NCBI GenBank assembly: GCA_963576475.1
Contig: OY754977.1
Span: forward strand, 17,618,033-17,682,032
Length of the DNA: 64,000 nucleotides
Source: Molanna angustata
Taxonomy: Eukaryota > Arthropoda > Insecta > Trichoptera > Molannidae
Reading direction: 5' to 3'
The stretch's first letter is position 1. The number at the start of each line of letters is the position of its first letter. Below, in pieces: positions 22,653-33,659 of the stretch. The position numbers were made by a program, and so were the translations under genes. The notes under the pieces are model-generated. The model did not search any database, was not told the DNA's origin, and worked only from the letters and a program-made list of their open reading frames with translations.

Positions 22653-23053
22653 CTAGGGCCTTATTCCCATTCACGTGTAATATTTTGCGATAAGTTCCGC
22701 TAATCTTTACGTATCACAGAATGTAAAGTAAAAGTTACGTAGGTATAAGGAGCTGTCATTCATAACTATAATCTGTGAAACGAACGAATGTGTGTACCTA
22801 CTCGTCGCTTTATGTCTTTACACAAAACTTAACACCACATGCCGCATAAAAAATTGCGAATAAATTCACCTGTCGAATGTCATACGAAGGTATTTCGCTT
22901 CAATCAGAATACCGCGTTACGAACGGATAGCGAAGGTTTTTCTCTACATAATGCGTAGAAGTTTACGCTGACTAGTGTCGATCTGCTATAAGAAACACAT
23001 GTAGCGTAAAAACTTGTGTATATTGTCGCGATATAAGAACCAGAATAGGCCCG
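22653..23053. mobile_element. Possible short-TIR DNA element
   Basis: AGGGCCTTATTC (22654-22665) and GAATAGGCCC (23043-23052) form imperfect inverted ends around about 390 bp that is richer in CG dinucleotides (TACGTA, CGAACG, GTCGCG) than its flanks. No coding frame and no clear target duplication. Confidence 0.35.
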
Positions 23054-23589
23054 CTGGAAGTCTTTTTTCCTGGGGGATATTGTCTCGGGATATTGTATTT
23101 TTTTATTAAATATAGGTACCTAATTTGTTTTGTTGCTCCAAAAAAATATATATAGATAATCGAATGAGTTATCGTCTAACGCCATTTTACCATTGGGCTC
23201 GATTTAATTTTATTTTGGTGTAATAAGAAGACGGGCAGGGGATTGTTTTAGTAGGAAGCTGGTCCTCAGTGTGGGGTAAGGCGGGCCGAAGTGGTCAGCC
23301 AACATGGAGAGTTATGGCTCTCTTGGGCATCAAACAACATCTCCTTGCCTTTGCATACGAGCCATGAATTTTACATATAGAATGGATGGTCATAAGACGT
23401 GGTCCCTTTATGTCATATATGTACCTAGGACATTCCAACATTATTTACTACATATTATATTATTCAACAAAACATTTAATAATATCCGTCATGAAATATT
23501 CATGAAACAAAAATGATAAAAAAAAATACCCGTTTTTTTTACAGGTTGGTACCTACCTGCCTATATCTATAATTCCATCTTGACTATTC

Positions 23590-23745
23590 ATTCATTCGTT
23601 CGTTCATACCATCACGATATATCCCACAATGTAGGGTATCCAGCGACAGGTGTGCAGGTGTAAATTACCTTATAAAATGAAGATTGACGCGTGCGTGTAT
23701 CCCCACACACCACTCTCGTCTCACCTAAAGAGGTAACATTAAGAA
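23590..23745 (-). repeat. Dispersed repeat, inverted copy of 13925-14045
   Basis: On the minus strand it reads AGGTGAGACGAGAGTGGTGT, GGGGATACACGCACGCG, a spacer, then GTAATTTACACCTGCACACC and TGTCGCTGGATACCCTAC with a GATGGTATG end. The plus-strand block at 13925-14045 matches in order. The ending is shared with the tail of the RTE-like LINE, so it may be a LINE 3' UTR. Confidence 0.6.
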
Positions 23746-23930
23746 TGCGCGATGAACCTTATTGCTGAACTATAAATATGAGATGTTATTTTGCCACCTG
23801 CTTTTTCGATTACCTGGCTCTTAAGGTAGATCTACAACCGTAACGATGAAAGTAGAAAAGAGTGGACGCACTATTTTAAGCCGGTGCCACGCTGCAATCA
23901 GATTGTTTGGGAGCTGTTAGTCCACCGCTA

Positions 23931-24085
23931 TGGCATAATTGGTTAGCCGTGTGGTTTCTGTGCCGGCGGCGTGACGTCCCGGGTTCGATTCCCAGCGAAG
24001 AGAAAATTTATTCAAAATTATTTTCCATGAAGTTAGAAGTTATTGCCATTTGGCAATAAGCTTGCCACTTGCAAATTTATTGCCA
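23931..24085 (+). repeat. tRNA-derived SINE, family 2
   Basis: A box TGGCATAATTGG (23931-23942) and B box GGGTTCGATTCCC (23981-23993) are followed by AATTTATTCAAAATTATTTT and a 3' tail GCCATTTGGCAATAAGCTTG. That tail is repeated once more (TATTGCCAAATGGCAATAG, 24079-24097). The second copy is at 48250-48445. The tail is that of LINE family J. Confidence 0.82.
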
Positions 24086-24159
24086 AATGGCAATAGACAG
24101 AGTGTATGGAAGTGCTTAAAAAGGAAGTGAATATTTTTCTGAATTAAAATAAAATAATT

Positions 24160-24400
24160 CTAGGTTTTGTCGTGGGTAAAAGGTACTGATTCATTGTGAT
24201 TATTGGCGAATTTCATGTTATTATTCTGACTGAGTAGGTACCTACTTGTAATGAATTCAAAATTCGACCATAATTCATTGATTTTTTTAATAATAATAAT
24301 AGTAATAATTTGTAAAGCGCCGTTTAATGATTCAGGATCATTCCAAGGGCGCTGATATAGAAAATAAAAGTTCAAGTACCTAAATAAAAACAGCATTGAA
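24160..24400 (-). repeat. LINE 3' end with (TTA)n tail
   Basis: Minus-strand CAGCGCCCTTGGAATGATCC, then CATTAAACGGCGCTTTACAA and (ATT)n. A gene-end motif AGCGCC...GGCGCTTTACAAATTATTATT is widespread in non-LTR elements of invertebrates. The open stretch here is a by-product and not a gene. Confidence 0.5.
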
Positions 24401-25673
24401 GTTTTATACAAGAACAGTAGTTTAAGAAGAAGAAAGAAATATTATAATAATTCCCAAAAAAGTAAGTATACATACCTACATTCATTTAAAAACTCAGTAA
24501 GTACGTAATAAAGAAATAAATACAAGTGAGAATAAGATCAGTAGATAAATATAAATTAATTAAGAATAAATATTTAATAGTATGTTGTGGTAAAAATATC
24601 TACACATAAATAAAATAAAAATAAAAGAATCAGAATCAGAAGACAAGAACAGAAAATAAGGTATCATAAATACCTACTTATAAAATGTAATAAAATAATA
24701 ATCATCAGAGAGAATTGAACGCTAATTATGCAGTAATCTTATAAACTTTATTCAAACAAATGGGTTGTGGCCAACACACCATTTTAAAACTCTTAAATTC
24801 AATCAAATTTCAAACCAATTTTCATAGTCCGATTTCTCAGAATATTTTTTACACTATATAGGTACCTATAAAGAAATGGGCTGGCCATCTTTGAATTTTT
24901 AACAAAGCTTAATATCAATCAAATTTTAAATCACTTCCCATCTTACTGAATATTTGTGTGGCAATAATATATAAACGATAAATATCTTCACTAAAATATC
25001 TCAAAGAATGCTACCACTGCTCCATAGAAGTGGAGAGTAAAAACGTGTTACGCGATACAAATTCATGATTCTTGTCACTACCTGGTAATGAAAGAACACA
25101 TAGACAGAATCGTAGATTGTTTGTTGGGATAATAAATATGTATCTACGATATCATTCAGTTAAGGGTGGTATATTATTACATTGGGGTGAGGTCGCACAA
25201 CCCGGGGCGGTAAAGGATTGTTGGTTCAGTCATCTGGTATAGGGTGAGACACAAATGTTTCAAATCCCTGAAGAAAGAAATACGCTTAAATACTGTACAC
25301 ATTTTTGTACACTGCCTCTAATGAAGAGATTCATATTTTTATTTTTTCTTACTAGGTATTAGTTAGGTAGGTACACATATCCTACCTGCTTAAGTAAAAA
25401 AAAATATCGCGGGATTTAAAAAGTATTTTGTTTACATTTTATATTTTTGTTGAAAAATAATAAAAAGATCGGGCATATGATGAGTTTGGTAGTGATGTTT
25501 TTTTTATGTATGTAGATATAATGGCGCAGGTAGTGGCGTAGCTGCTAAGAGCAGGGTCATGCAAAGCTTTAAGGTCCAGCTTGAAAAGGGGCGCAAATTT
25601 CTAAACACAATTTAAAAAAATCCAAAATTAAACAGAAACGATATAACACAGTTAGGATAATATACAATTACCA
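24401..25673. other. Intergenic DNA with CACAACCC-module fragments
   Basis: About 24755-24960 carries minus-strand copies of the GTTGGCCACAACCCATT module and TCAAATTTCAAACCA neighbour sequence that make up the first third of the large element at 14600. 25200-25300 is GC-richer without recognisable content. No gene. Confidence 0.45.
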
Positions 25674-25785
25674 TAATATTTATTTTAATAATTACTTTAT
25701 TATGAAAATATTTATTTTAATAATTACTTTATTATGAAAATATTTATTTTAATAATTACTTTATTATGAAAATATTTATTTTGTA
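25674..25785 (+). repeat. 32-bp tandem repeat
   Basis: A 32-bp AT unit (AATATTTATTTTAATAATTA plus CTTTATTATGAA) is present about three and a half times with almost no change, so it is probably a recent expansion. Confidence 0.88.
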
Positions 25786-25947
25786 TGCAGTTGCAGTAGT
25801 ATTTCTCATTTTTAAGAACGAGTGGGTTGCGGCCAACGCTTTACTTTTCACTCCACAGTCATTCCACAAAGTAGGTATTCAATATTTGTATAGAAATTTT
25901 TCAAGGAGACAAAAAGGATACCTTCATTAACAATGTATACGGTAATG

Positions 25948-25950
25948 GAG

Positions 25951-25981
<31 letters not shown>

Positions 25982-26275
25982 TATTAAAAATAAAAACACA
26001 AACAACAAATACAATAATAACAGTATAAACAAAAAATAGAAAAAAAAAATAACATCAATTAGGAATTCTCCCCGAAAATAAGAAAACCTTGTGCTTCGGG
26101 GAGGAGTACAGAAGATAACACCACAAAAATCACAAAAACAACAAAAAAGAAAAAAAAAAAAAATATATATATATATATATATTTGATATGAAGAGAGAAA
26201 AAAAATACACACATACATATATACATGTATATACACACACATATACATATACACACATATACATATATACACACA
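25948..26275. repeat. Microsatellite-rich stretch
   Basis: (AAT)n at 25953-25980, a long A-rich run, (AT)n at 26163-26183, and a CA/TA mixed array at 26205-26275. A GCTTCGGGGAGGAG segment near 26093 is isolated. All the long open stretches here are low-complexity artefacts. Confidence 0.8.
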
Positions 26276-26739
26276 TTACAATTAGTTCCTACCTTCCTAT
26301 TGGCTCCAATCCACTAGTTTTTCAAATGATCTAGATATTTCTGATAACATAATGTATGGATTACATCAGCGAATCGTTTACAAATTTGTATTTAAATACA
26401 TTTTTGGTTAGGTATATTTCTTTTAGTTTGAGTGTACGTTCATCAAAGGCAGTGGCCCGGAGCAGTCGGTAATGTAGGAAACCTCTTCATTTGTAAGCGA
26501 ACACCGCAAGCGTCTGGTAATGAAATACCATAGGTACCCACACTACATACTGAATATTGGATAGACCACGATTCGGACATACTCAATACTCAATGTCGAC
26601 TGCTGTAGTCCACCCAGGATGAGTTTCAGAAGGGGCGACTAGACATTTTTTACCTGATATTCGATGGGAAAATTATGACGATTTGGAACCATCAGAAAGC
26701 TGGTAGGTACCTTATAAGATAAATCTAAAGGTACCTTAT

Positions 26740-27045
26740 ATAAGTCGAGCCAGAACAACCAGGAAACTCTTGTCCACAATAAAGGTCCGCAAGATCACAT
26801 ATCTGGGTCACATAATGAGGGGGGAGAAGTATCACTTGCTCCAACTAATACCTACTGAAGGGCAAAATAGAAGGTCGCCGAGGGACTGGAAGGAGACAGA
26901 TGTCCTGGCTGCGCAACATTAGGGAATGGACCGGCTTCAGGACCGTGGAACAGATATTTCGGGCAGCACAGGACAGAGATGGATTTGCCAGAGTGATAGC
27001 CGACGTCGGGGGCTCCTGACATGGCACCGGAAGAAGAAAAGACCT
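26740..27045 (+). pseudogene. LINE C-terminal remnant (EWTG type)
   Basis: The plus strand reads KVRKITYLGHIMRGEKYHLL, then after a frame change KIEGRRGTGRRQMSWLRNIR, EWTGFRTVEQIFRAAQDRDG and FARVIADVGGS followed by a stop. This is the standard C-terminal run of a common arthropod LINE (YLGHVMR - GKIxGRRxxGRRxxSWLxNLRxW). Its 3' UTR is CATGGCACCGGAAGAAGAAA. A shorter, more decayed copy is at 51390-51560. Confidence 0.75.
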
Positions 27046-27312
27046 GGTAATGAGTAGGTAATATAGTGTTGGTCACAACCCACTTGTTTTATTAAGTAGA
27101 ATCAAAATACATTAATTCATTATTACAATTACAATAAAAATAACGAAATTCAAATAATGTGCCAAAACACTTTTTTAATAGTTATAAATCACCTCACTAG
27201 GCTGAGCCTGTTCCAAGGTGGTAGAATTGACGTTGATAGTTATTTATCTGAACAGGTGACGGATATCTTTGTATTCTGTTATAGTGAAAAATTCGTTACT
27301 ACGTGTATCTAC
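27046..27312. other. Intergenic DNA
   Basis: Contains one GTTGGTCACAACCCACTTG module at 27066-27084 and nothing else recognised. Confidence 0.4.
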
Positions 27313-27579
27313 CAGTAGCGGAATTGCTTATAGAAGCCGAAAATCTTGGCCCCCCTATAAATATTATGTTAGGAAATTAGAAAAAAAATATTTATTTGTT
27401 TTATTGCAACAATACTGACCAAACCATATATAGTAAAACCGTTTGTAGATAATGTGATATTAAAAATATATTTCATGGCCACTGAAATGAACAACGATGC
27501 TAAAAAAACACTAAATTTTCGGCATTTCCCAATTTTCTTCCAGGGTTTGCCTTGTCCGAAGGTTCTAGGTTCACCTCTG
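27313..27579 (+). mobile_element. hAT-like non-autonomous element, copy A
   Basis: It begins CAGTAGCGGAATTGCTTATA and ends with GTCCGAAGGTTCTAGGTTCA then CCTCTG. The interior has CATGGCCACTGAAATGAACA and ACAACGATGCT. Flanking 8-mers GTATCTAC (27305-27312) and GTACCTAT (27580-27587) agree at 6 of 8 positions, fitting hAT-type 8-bp duplications. Copies B and C are at 32848-33185 and 35082-35376. hAT membership is inferred from CAG ends and the 8-bp duplication. Confidence 0.68.
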
Positions 27580-27587
27580 GTACCTAT

Positions 27588-28507
27588 CTACCTACCTACC
27601 TAAGTTTCTAAAAATATTTTTTACAGCAAAAAACTAGATACCTATAGCTTTTAATGTTTACAACATTATTGAGATAAAGGCGTACTTTTGTTCAGAGCCC
27701 CCCACCCCTTGTCGTTTAAAAATAAGTTCATACCTCCTGTAAAATGGTAGGGAAACAGAAGCGTAAAACAAAAAAAGCGGAATATGCTTATGCCAAAGTA
27801 CATTCCTACCTACTTATGATAGAAATGGTAGGTATCTATATTCATATTAGGTGGGACTTAATGTGAAGCTTAATGGAAATATTCCATTAAAACATTTGTT
27901 ACGACTAGATGATCTTATAGGGTCACTGAAGATGTGATTTAGGGATGGGCGCGTTCGTTACTTGAAATAAATTCATACCACTATATTTACTCTCCCATAG
28001 TCTTTAGGCAGGCACTCATTGTGGATATGTAAGTACCTACTTACCCACTTTCTGCTTTTGGGGATGATGATGATCTTGGGCCGACCCACTCAACTACTTC
28101 AAATAACTTCGTTGATATTTTAACAAAGTAGGTAGGTACTATCCACTTGATATTATGAATTATGGTTCGAGTTCAGTATAATAGAATTATGAAGGAAGGA
28201 AATGTTCGGAGGATGACATTTATCCATGAAAATTCGATGTTAATTACTCATCTATTACTTAGTAGTGAGGAGAAAAATCAGTCTTGCATTAAATATATAA
28301 CTAAGACCAAGATGTGATAGAGTAGGTATTTACAAAACACTCTCCATACTTACCTAAGCCAAAATTCAATATCTAACTACAATAAAACCTTTTGTCATGA
28401 AAAGCATTGGGAAATTTGGAAATAAGCAGGTACCTACTTAATAGGGGAGAGTGTTTATGAAATAGCCGATACGATTTAAACATTGTTGTAAATATCGTAT
28501 CATAACT
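27588..28507. other. Intergenic DNA, no gene
   Basis: AT-rich with TACCTACC runs (27585-27603, 28030-28050, 28128-28140). No gene or structured repeat recognised. Confidence 0.45.
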
Positions 28508-29465
28508 TTTTTTACTGTCTACTAGCTTCAATGTCCCATCGTTGGCCAAGAATTAGTAATGTGAATGGAAAAGCAATCGTTTTATATAATATTGTCACAC
28601 GAAATTTCAGTTAGATTAAAAATAAAAAAAAAATGATATTTTTTTTTATTGATTTATGAGGACTGTGGGAAGAGTGGTTTGAAATTTGCTTGAATTTAAG
28701 TGTTGTCTAGAGTTTATTGATGGCCACAACCCATTTCATTTTATACATCTATTGCGTCATCAAGTGTGCAGAAAGTATACTGAAAGTTACTGTGCGATTG
28801 GACTATGTGAAATGGTTTTAAATATAGGTAGGTATGGCAGATTATCAACGTCGTATAGAGTTTAGTGTTAGCCACAACCCATTCGTTTTTATATATTGTC
28901 ATCAAGAACAAGTGTGTAAAGAGAACTTTAACACTATCGGATGAGGGAAAATGGTACCTATATAATTTGATTGAATAGGTACCTACACTGAAAAAAAAAT
29001 GTTAAAATTAACCGTAGGTACCTACCTACTATAGTGACTACAAAACAATTCGTTTTGTGCTACTAAATATTTTGTGCGCTTAACCAAATAGTACAGTCAT
29101 AAATGGTTTGGCTAAAAACGTAGGTAGCCAGTTCGGTGGTCACAATTTTTTTTCAGTGTAAAAGCATTGAAAAGTGTCTAGTGTTGGCCACATCCCATTC
29201 GCTTTTATATTTTTTCATCAAATGTGCATATAGTTAATTAAACCATAGGAATGTTTGTTTTTTTTAATTTGATTGAATATAAACGTGTTAAAGAGTTTCC
29301 CGTTGGCCACGACCCCCATTTTTATATATTGTCATCAGAAGCAAGTGTGTGAAAATTATAACACTATCGGATGATGGGCAATGGTTTATAATTATACGGA
29401 ACAAAAGCATTGAAAAGAGTCTAGTGTTGGCCAAATCCATTCGTTTTTATATGTTTTCATATACC
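28508..29465 (+). repeat. Partial direct copy of the 14600 element's first third
   Basis: TAGCTTCAATGTCCCATCG followed by GTTGGCCAAGAATTAGTAA and AAAGCAATCGTTTTATATAA corresponds to 14606-14690. It continues through four CACAACCCATTCG-type modules with ATATATTGTCATCAA. It lacks the minisatellite and the unique end, so only the repeat block was copied or retained. Confidence 0.68.
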
Positions 29466-29599
29466 TACGACTTTATTTACCTAACTCACAAGTAGGAACC
29501 TACATATCTACTTATTTTTCAAAAACATTGAAATTGTTAAATTGATGGAATTTAAAATAATATTTCATGTACCTATAAAACGACTTCGAAATGAATGTA

Positions 29600-29690
29600 T
29601 GCTGTCAAGATAGACAAATGTGGTGTTCGGTTCTCTCTGCCTACCCAATGATCGAAATAGCGTGATGTTATGAATGTATGTAGTAATTTT
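29600..29690 (+). repeat. 3' tail of the RTE-like LINE
   Basis: CTGTCAAGATAGACAAATG followed by TTCGGTTCTCTCTGCCTACC and GCGTGATGTTATGAATGTAT matches the last 90 bp of the 10617-12950 element, ending in TATG repeats. It is a severely 5'-truncated insertion. Confidence 0.72.
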
Positions 29691-30027
29691 AGGTATCTAT
29701 CATACAATTCGCCTACCTATACAAAAATACGTGTTTCATGATTTCTCATGATTCCCATCATCAAACCTTTCGGCTTACATAGATCATAGATGGAAAAATG
29801 AAGACGCGGTGATGGACTTCGGAAGACGCGGTAGAGAATTATTATTATCAGATGACTGCAAATTGAAGAGTATTTTTTTATTTCGTGAGTTCCATCATCA
29901 GAAATCGATGAAATTCATATTTTTAATCATCTCTGAAATATTCCTATTGAAAAACGAATCATTAAAATCGGACAATGTTGTAAAGAGTTAGTAAAACTGT
30001 AGATTATTTATTTGGTAGAATTTCATT

Positions 30028-30215
30028 TTACATTCAATCAAAAATAAAAAAATATGTTTTTTATTCTACATACATACAATATATTATTTTTACGTCGATG
30101 CCTCGGCATAGCCTTGTTAGGGCATCTTCAAGACCAAATAGCTATCGACGTAAAAATAATATATTGTACGTAGAATCAAAAACATAGGTAATGTTTTATT
30201 TTTAATTGATTGTAA
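30028..30215. repeat. Long palindrome
   Basis: The left arm (about 30028-30094, with TACAATATATTATTTTTACG) pairs with the right arm (about 30145-30215, CGTAAAAATAATATATTGTA) around a 50-bp GC-richer loop. Outer portions TTCAATCAAAAATAAAAA and TTTTTAATTGATTG also pair. A flanking GTTGTAAAGAGTTA is repeated outside both ends (about 29969-29985 and 30206-30222), possibly a relic duplication. No coding frame. Confidence 0.75.
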
Positions 30216-30303
30216 AGAGTTATTATTATCGCTGAAGTGTAATCGAAGAGTTTGATGCATTTCTTATGGATCCCATGATCATATCTTGACTAAATTGAAA
30301 TTG

Positions 30304-30348
30304 GATTCTTTTATCATTAGATTGGTCCAATCTAATGATAAGAGAATC
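30304..30348. repeat. Near-perfect hairpin
   Basis: GATTCTTTTATCATTAGATT and AATCTAATGATAAGAGAATC are inverted copies with one difference and almost no loop. About 65 bp further, TCGAATTGATAACCTCCTCC is a sequence widely seen at insect transposon ends. Confidence 0.75.
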
Positions 30349-30970
30349 ATCGAAATCAATCAACGTGGTAAAAATAAATCGCTGAACATACATACAAAAA
30401 AGTTCACGTCGAATTGATAACCTCCTCCATTTTCCGAAGGCAGCTTAAAAATAGGAATCGAACTTAAAACTATCGACTGTTACTAATTATATACCTAGTT
30501 ACTATACCTACCTAGTTAAAAATACTAACCATCTTACTTATAGGTAAACGTAAAATATTTATAGTAAGTATTTTGGTAATAGAGTGTGATTAACGAAAAC
30601 GTCTAATTATTAACTGTGACTATCTTTATTAGGTACACCTTTATTTCATAGACGTCAAGTTAGGAAAGGACGAGAGGTTGTTTAACGCTTGACTAACGTG
30701 TCATATCTACCAAATATTTCAAAATGGCGGATCTTTCACATAATAATATGATCCGACGCATATTTGAGATTGACAGAAAAAAATAATTCTTTTAATGTTT
30801 TTCCTTGTCATTCTTCATCGCAATTGTGTTTAAATTGTCTCAACACGGCACAAAGCGGTGTTTGTTTTCATATTTCGATGTCAGTTATCCAAAAATTACA
30901 TGCATTTATCTATTTTTTGACATCTGTGAAGCCAATGAATGTGGCCATATGATAAAAACATATGAGAGTA

Positions 30971-31180
30971 AATTGTAAAAAAACTTATAAATTGAAACAC
31001 AGTTATATTCCACACTGAGTATTTTTATTTCCCTAAGCGCTTTCGCCAGTCACAACTGGCATCCTCAGAGGCACACTATATACCTACTTTTGCTGTGACT
31101 GGCGAAAGCGCTTAGGAAATAAAAATACTCAGTGTGGAATATACCTAACTGTGTTTCAATTTATAAGTTTTTTTACAATT
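30971..31180. mobile_element. Head-to-head palindrome, Penelope-like (inferred)
   Basis: The left arm (30971-31053) and right arm (31096-31180) are inverted copies with only a few differences, for example a CCTA insertion in the right arm. The centre (31054-31095) is not paired. The left arm, read on the minus strand, carries a hammerhead-like motif that the right arm has lost in its 5' half. Paired terminal repeats with hammerhead motifs are known from Penelope-like elements. No RT or GIY-YIG frame is nearby. Confidence 0.6.
31028..31074 (-). ncRNA. Hammerhead-ribozyme-like motif
   Basis: Minus strand in order: GTGCCT (possible helix I strand), CTGAGGA (31062-31068; CUGANGA box), one extra T, GCCAGT-TGTG-ACTGGC (6-bp helix II with tetraloop, 31045-31060), GAAA (31041-31044), AGCGCT (self-complementary helix III, AGC/GCU, 31036-31041), T, then AGG that can pair back to CCT. 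All core elements are in the right order. The extra T between the CUGANGA box and helix II departs from the consensus, so cleavage is uncertain. Very short helix III is a known trait of Penelope-type hammerheads. Confidence 0.5.
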
Positions 31181-31358
31181 TATAATTATGAACTTCCACT
31201 GTGTCAACGAAAAAACCTTCAAGTTATACAAATGAGAGTGTTTGTAAACAATTCGGTGAACTAGTTAGTCAAATCTTAGTACCTAGGTATACGTTTACAA
31301 GTACCTAAGATTCTTAATACCGATCATAACTAATATAGTCGTGAGTACCTAGGTATCT

Positions 31359-31403
31359 GCCCCCCTAGACAACTTGTCATTTAGCTCAAGAAAAGAAACA
31401 AGT
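31359..31403. mobile_element. GCCCCCCTAGAC MITE, single end
   Basis: GCCCCCCTAGACAACTTGTC followed by ATTTAGCTCAAGAAAAGAAA is the left terminus of the palindromic MITE family at 37233, 44994 and 49177. The element is broken after about 45 bp. Confidence 0.75.
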
Positions 31404-32794
31404 TTAGTAGGTAGGTAGTTACTTGCCTACATTTAAGTAAAATATGGGTAGGTTACTACCCAACGCAGTGACGTTACCTACTTGAAGCCAACCCCACCCC
31501 GCTCATTTTCTTTGCTGTATTTTTATAACCTGCTAAAGTAATTTTCCTTGTCGCTGTTAATACAGTATTGGCATTATGTTTGTTTTAATCACCGCAGGTG
31601 TTAATAAAAATATCAGCAAGTAAGTAAGTACTTACCCACCTATATTTGCCTTTTTTATTTACCTAATTATGGGTATGGTTGACTGGGACATTATGCTGTG
31701 GGTGTAGCAGTCAATGTCTTCTTATTAAAAAAAAGTATTTACCTACATTAAAACCTAATCAATTTAATTAAAATGAATGAGCGTAGGTATGGCAAAGAAA
31801 TGTAGGTACCTACCTAATAAAAAAGCAAAGTAATGTCAAAAAGGCTGTTAATTGAAAAGTAGCCCTACCTAGATTTTTTAAATTTGTAAGTAGGTAGGTA
31901 TGTTATTACTGTCTTTATTAATTTAAAACTTGTGTTTGGGACATGAGTAAACTACATAGATTCTTACATACCTATTTATAGTCACATAGGTACCTAAACA
32001 TTACACATAGGTACGTAGGTACCTACATCCACACGGCATGCATTGCATACGGCAATACCCACGCCTTTAAAAATGAATGGCATATAGTAGGTACCTACCT
32101 ATGTAAACATGACATTAAGAAGGTTCATACCTTAGTACCTACATACATAACAAATCTTGTTCCTTTTCATAAATAGGTAAGGTATTTATTCCTAAAATAT
32201 TTTTTTTTTACCTTCATATGAGAATCTTATTAGAATGAAACAGAATCGTGGATAATAATTCAGATAAGATTTTACCCCGAATATTTTATATACCTACCTA
32301 ACAAGAAAATAATTGTTTTTTTATCTTCATATAATTTTCAATGAGATGGATACAAATTAGCGCAATTCAATTCCAAAGTGCTTTCGATGTGGGAAGGTAC
32401 CTAAGTATAAATCTTCAATCTGCAAAGAGTCTAATTACCTACTTACCCACATTTCTCACGTGTGGATCGAATGGTGGTGACAGTATAAACTTTTTTTAAT
32501 CTTTATCTATCAAAGATACAGATTAAAAAAGTAATATTAATAATATTATTAGTAGGTACCTAGGTAGGTACCTACTTACCTACTTACCTAATATTATATT
32601 AATATTAGGTAGGTTTATTAGTTATTCTTTTTTTACTCTCTTTTCTTTTTTTCTCTTTGTATTTTTTTTCTTACTCTAATTTATTTTTTTTCTTACTCTA
32701 ATTTATTTTTTTATCAATTTATTTCTCATTAGGTAGGTACCTAAATACTAAGTATTGTACCAATTTAACTTCAGAGACTTCGCGTTGCTCGGGT

Positions 32795-33228
32795 TGGTTG
32801 GAAGAAATTTCTTTATGGCAATAAACCTGCCTTTGTACACCTGTAGAACTTTCGGACTAGGCAAACCCTAAACGAAAATTGGGAAATGTCAAAAATTTTA
32901 TGTTTTATTAGCATCGTCGTCCATTTGAGTGGCCATGAAAATGTTTTAAAATCATAACTAGGTATGCCAAAATAATATTAACATTAGTGGCCCTGTCAAG
33001 CATCGCATCTACATACCTATCTACGGTTCATTTTTTTAATCTTGTAGTAGGTACCTACCTACTTATGGTTTCAATAAAACATTCAAAAAATTATTAGGTC
33101 TTGAATTTCTTAACATTAGGTATCTATAAGTAGGTATTCATAGGCAAGTCTAGATTTTCGGCTTCTATAATCAATTCCGCTACTGCCTGTAGGTACCTAC
33201 ATAAATTATATAAATAAATAAATAAATC
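32795..33228 (+). repeat. LINE family J 3' end, split by hAT-like copy
   Basis: 32795-32847 reads GGTTGGTTGGAAGAAATTTC, GGCAATAAACCTGCCTTTGT. The matching remainder ACATAAATTATATAAATAAA with (AAAT)n resumes at 33197-33228. The uninterrupted copy at 58415 (minus) has the two parts joined. The gap holds the hAT-like copy B. Confidence 0.75.
32848..33185 (-). mobile_element. hAT-like non-autonomous element, copy B
   Basis: The minus strand begins CAGTAGCGGAATTGATTATA (33185 downward) and runs to CTAGTCCGAAAGT. Direct repeats CCTGTAGA (32840-32847) and CCTGTAGG (33186-33193) flank it, 7 of 8 identical, inside LINE family J. The far TIR has lost its terminal bases compared with copy C. Confidence 0.7.
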
Positions 33229-33484
33229 ATTTGATAGTTCAGGTACCTACCTACATACCTTCACAATTTTTCAAAAATTTTAATGTTTAGTTATAATGAG
33301 TAGGTAGATACCTACCTACCTATTTATAGGTACCTATGATTTTATAAAAATTCAGTTGAAAAAAAATGGTTCCTAATACCTACAAATCGATTGAAAGAAT
33401 TAGTAAGTATAGGTACCTCCTACATACTTAATATGTAGGTATGTACCTACCTATCTTATAAAATAATTAAAAATGCCTTCTTCT

Positions 33485-33600
33485 GCATGGTCACAATCTT
33501 AGGATTGGTTTGAACCACACACTCCATCTCTCCACATACCTAATATGTCTGTTCTCCGACAGCCTCTTCATCTCTTGGTAGCTGCTACAGCACACATCAT
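33485..33600 (-). pseudogene. LINE C-terminal fragment
   Basis: CATGGTCACAATCTTAGGAT, GGTTTGAACCACACACTCCA and GGTAGCTGCTACAGCACAC match 9860-9970 and encode, on the minus strand, the AVAATKR-like and CGSNQS-like end of that LINE family. Only about 115 bp remain. Confidence 0.6.
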
Positions 33601-33659
33601 TTACCAAAAATTATCATAATAAGCAAATAACTTCAATACGGAGCAGTAAAATAACAGGA

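Noticed and set aside
25901..26274. Hydrophobic minus-strand ORFs resembling membrane proteins
   Set aside because: They translate microsatellite and poly-A tracts.
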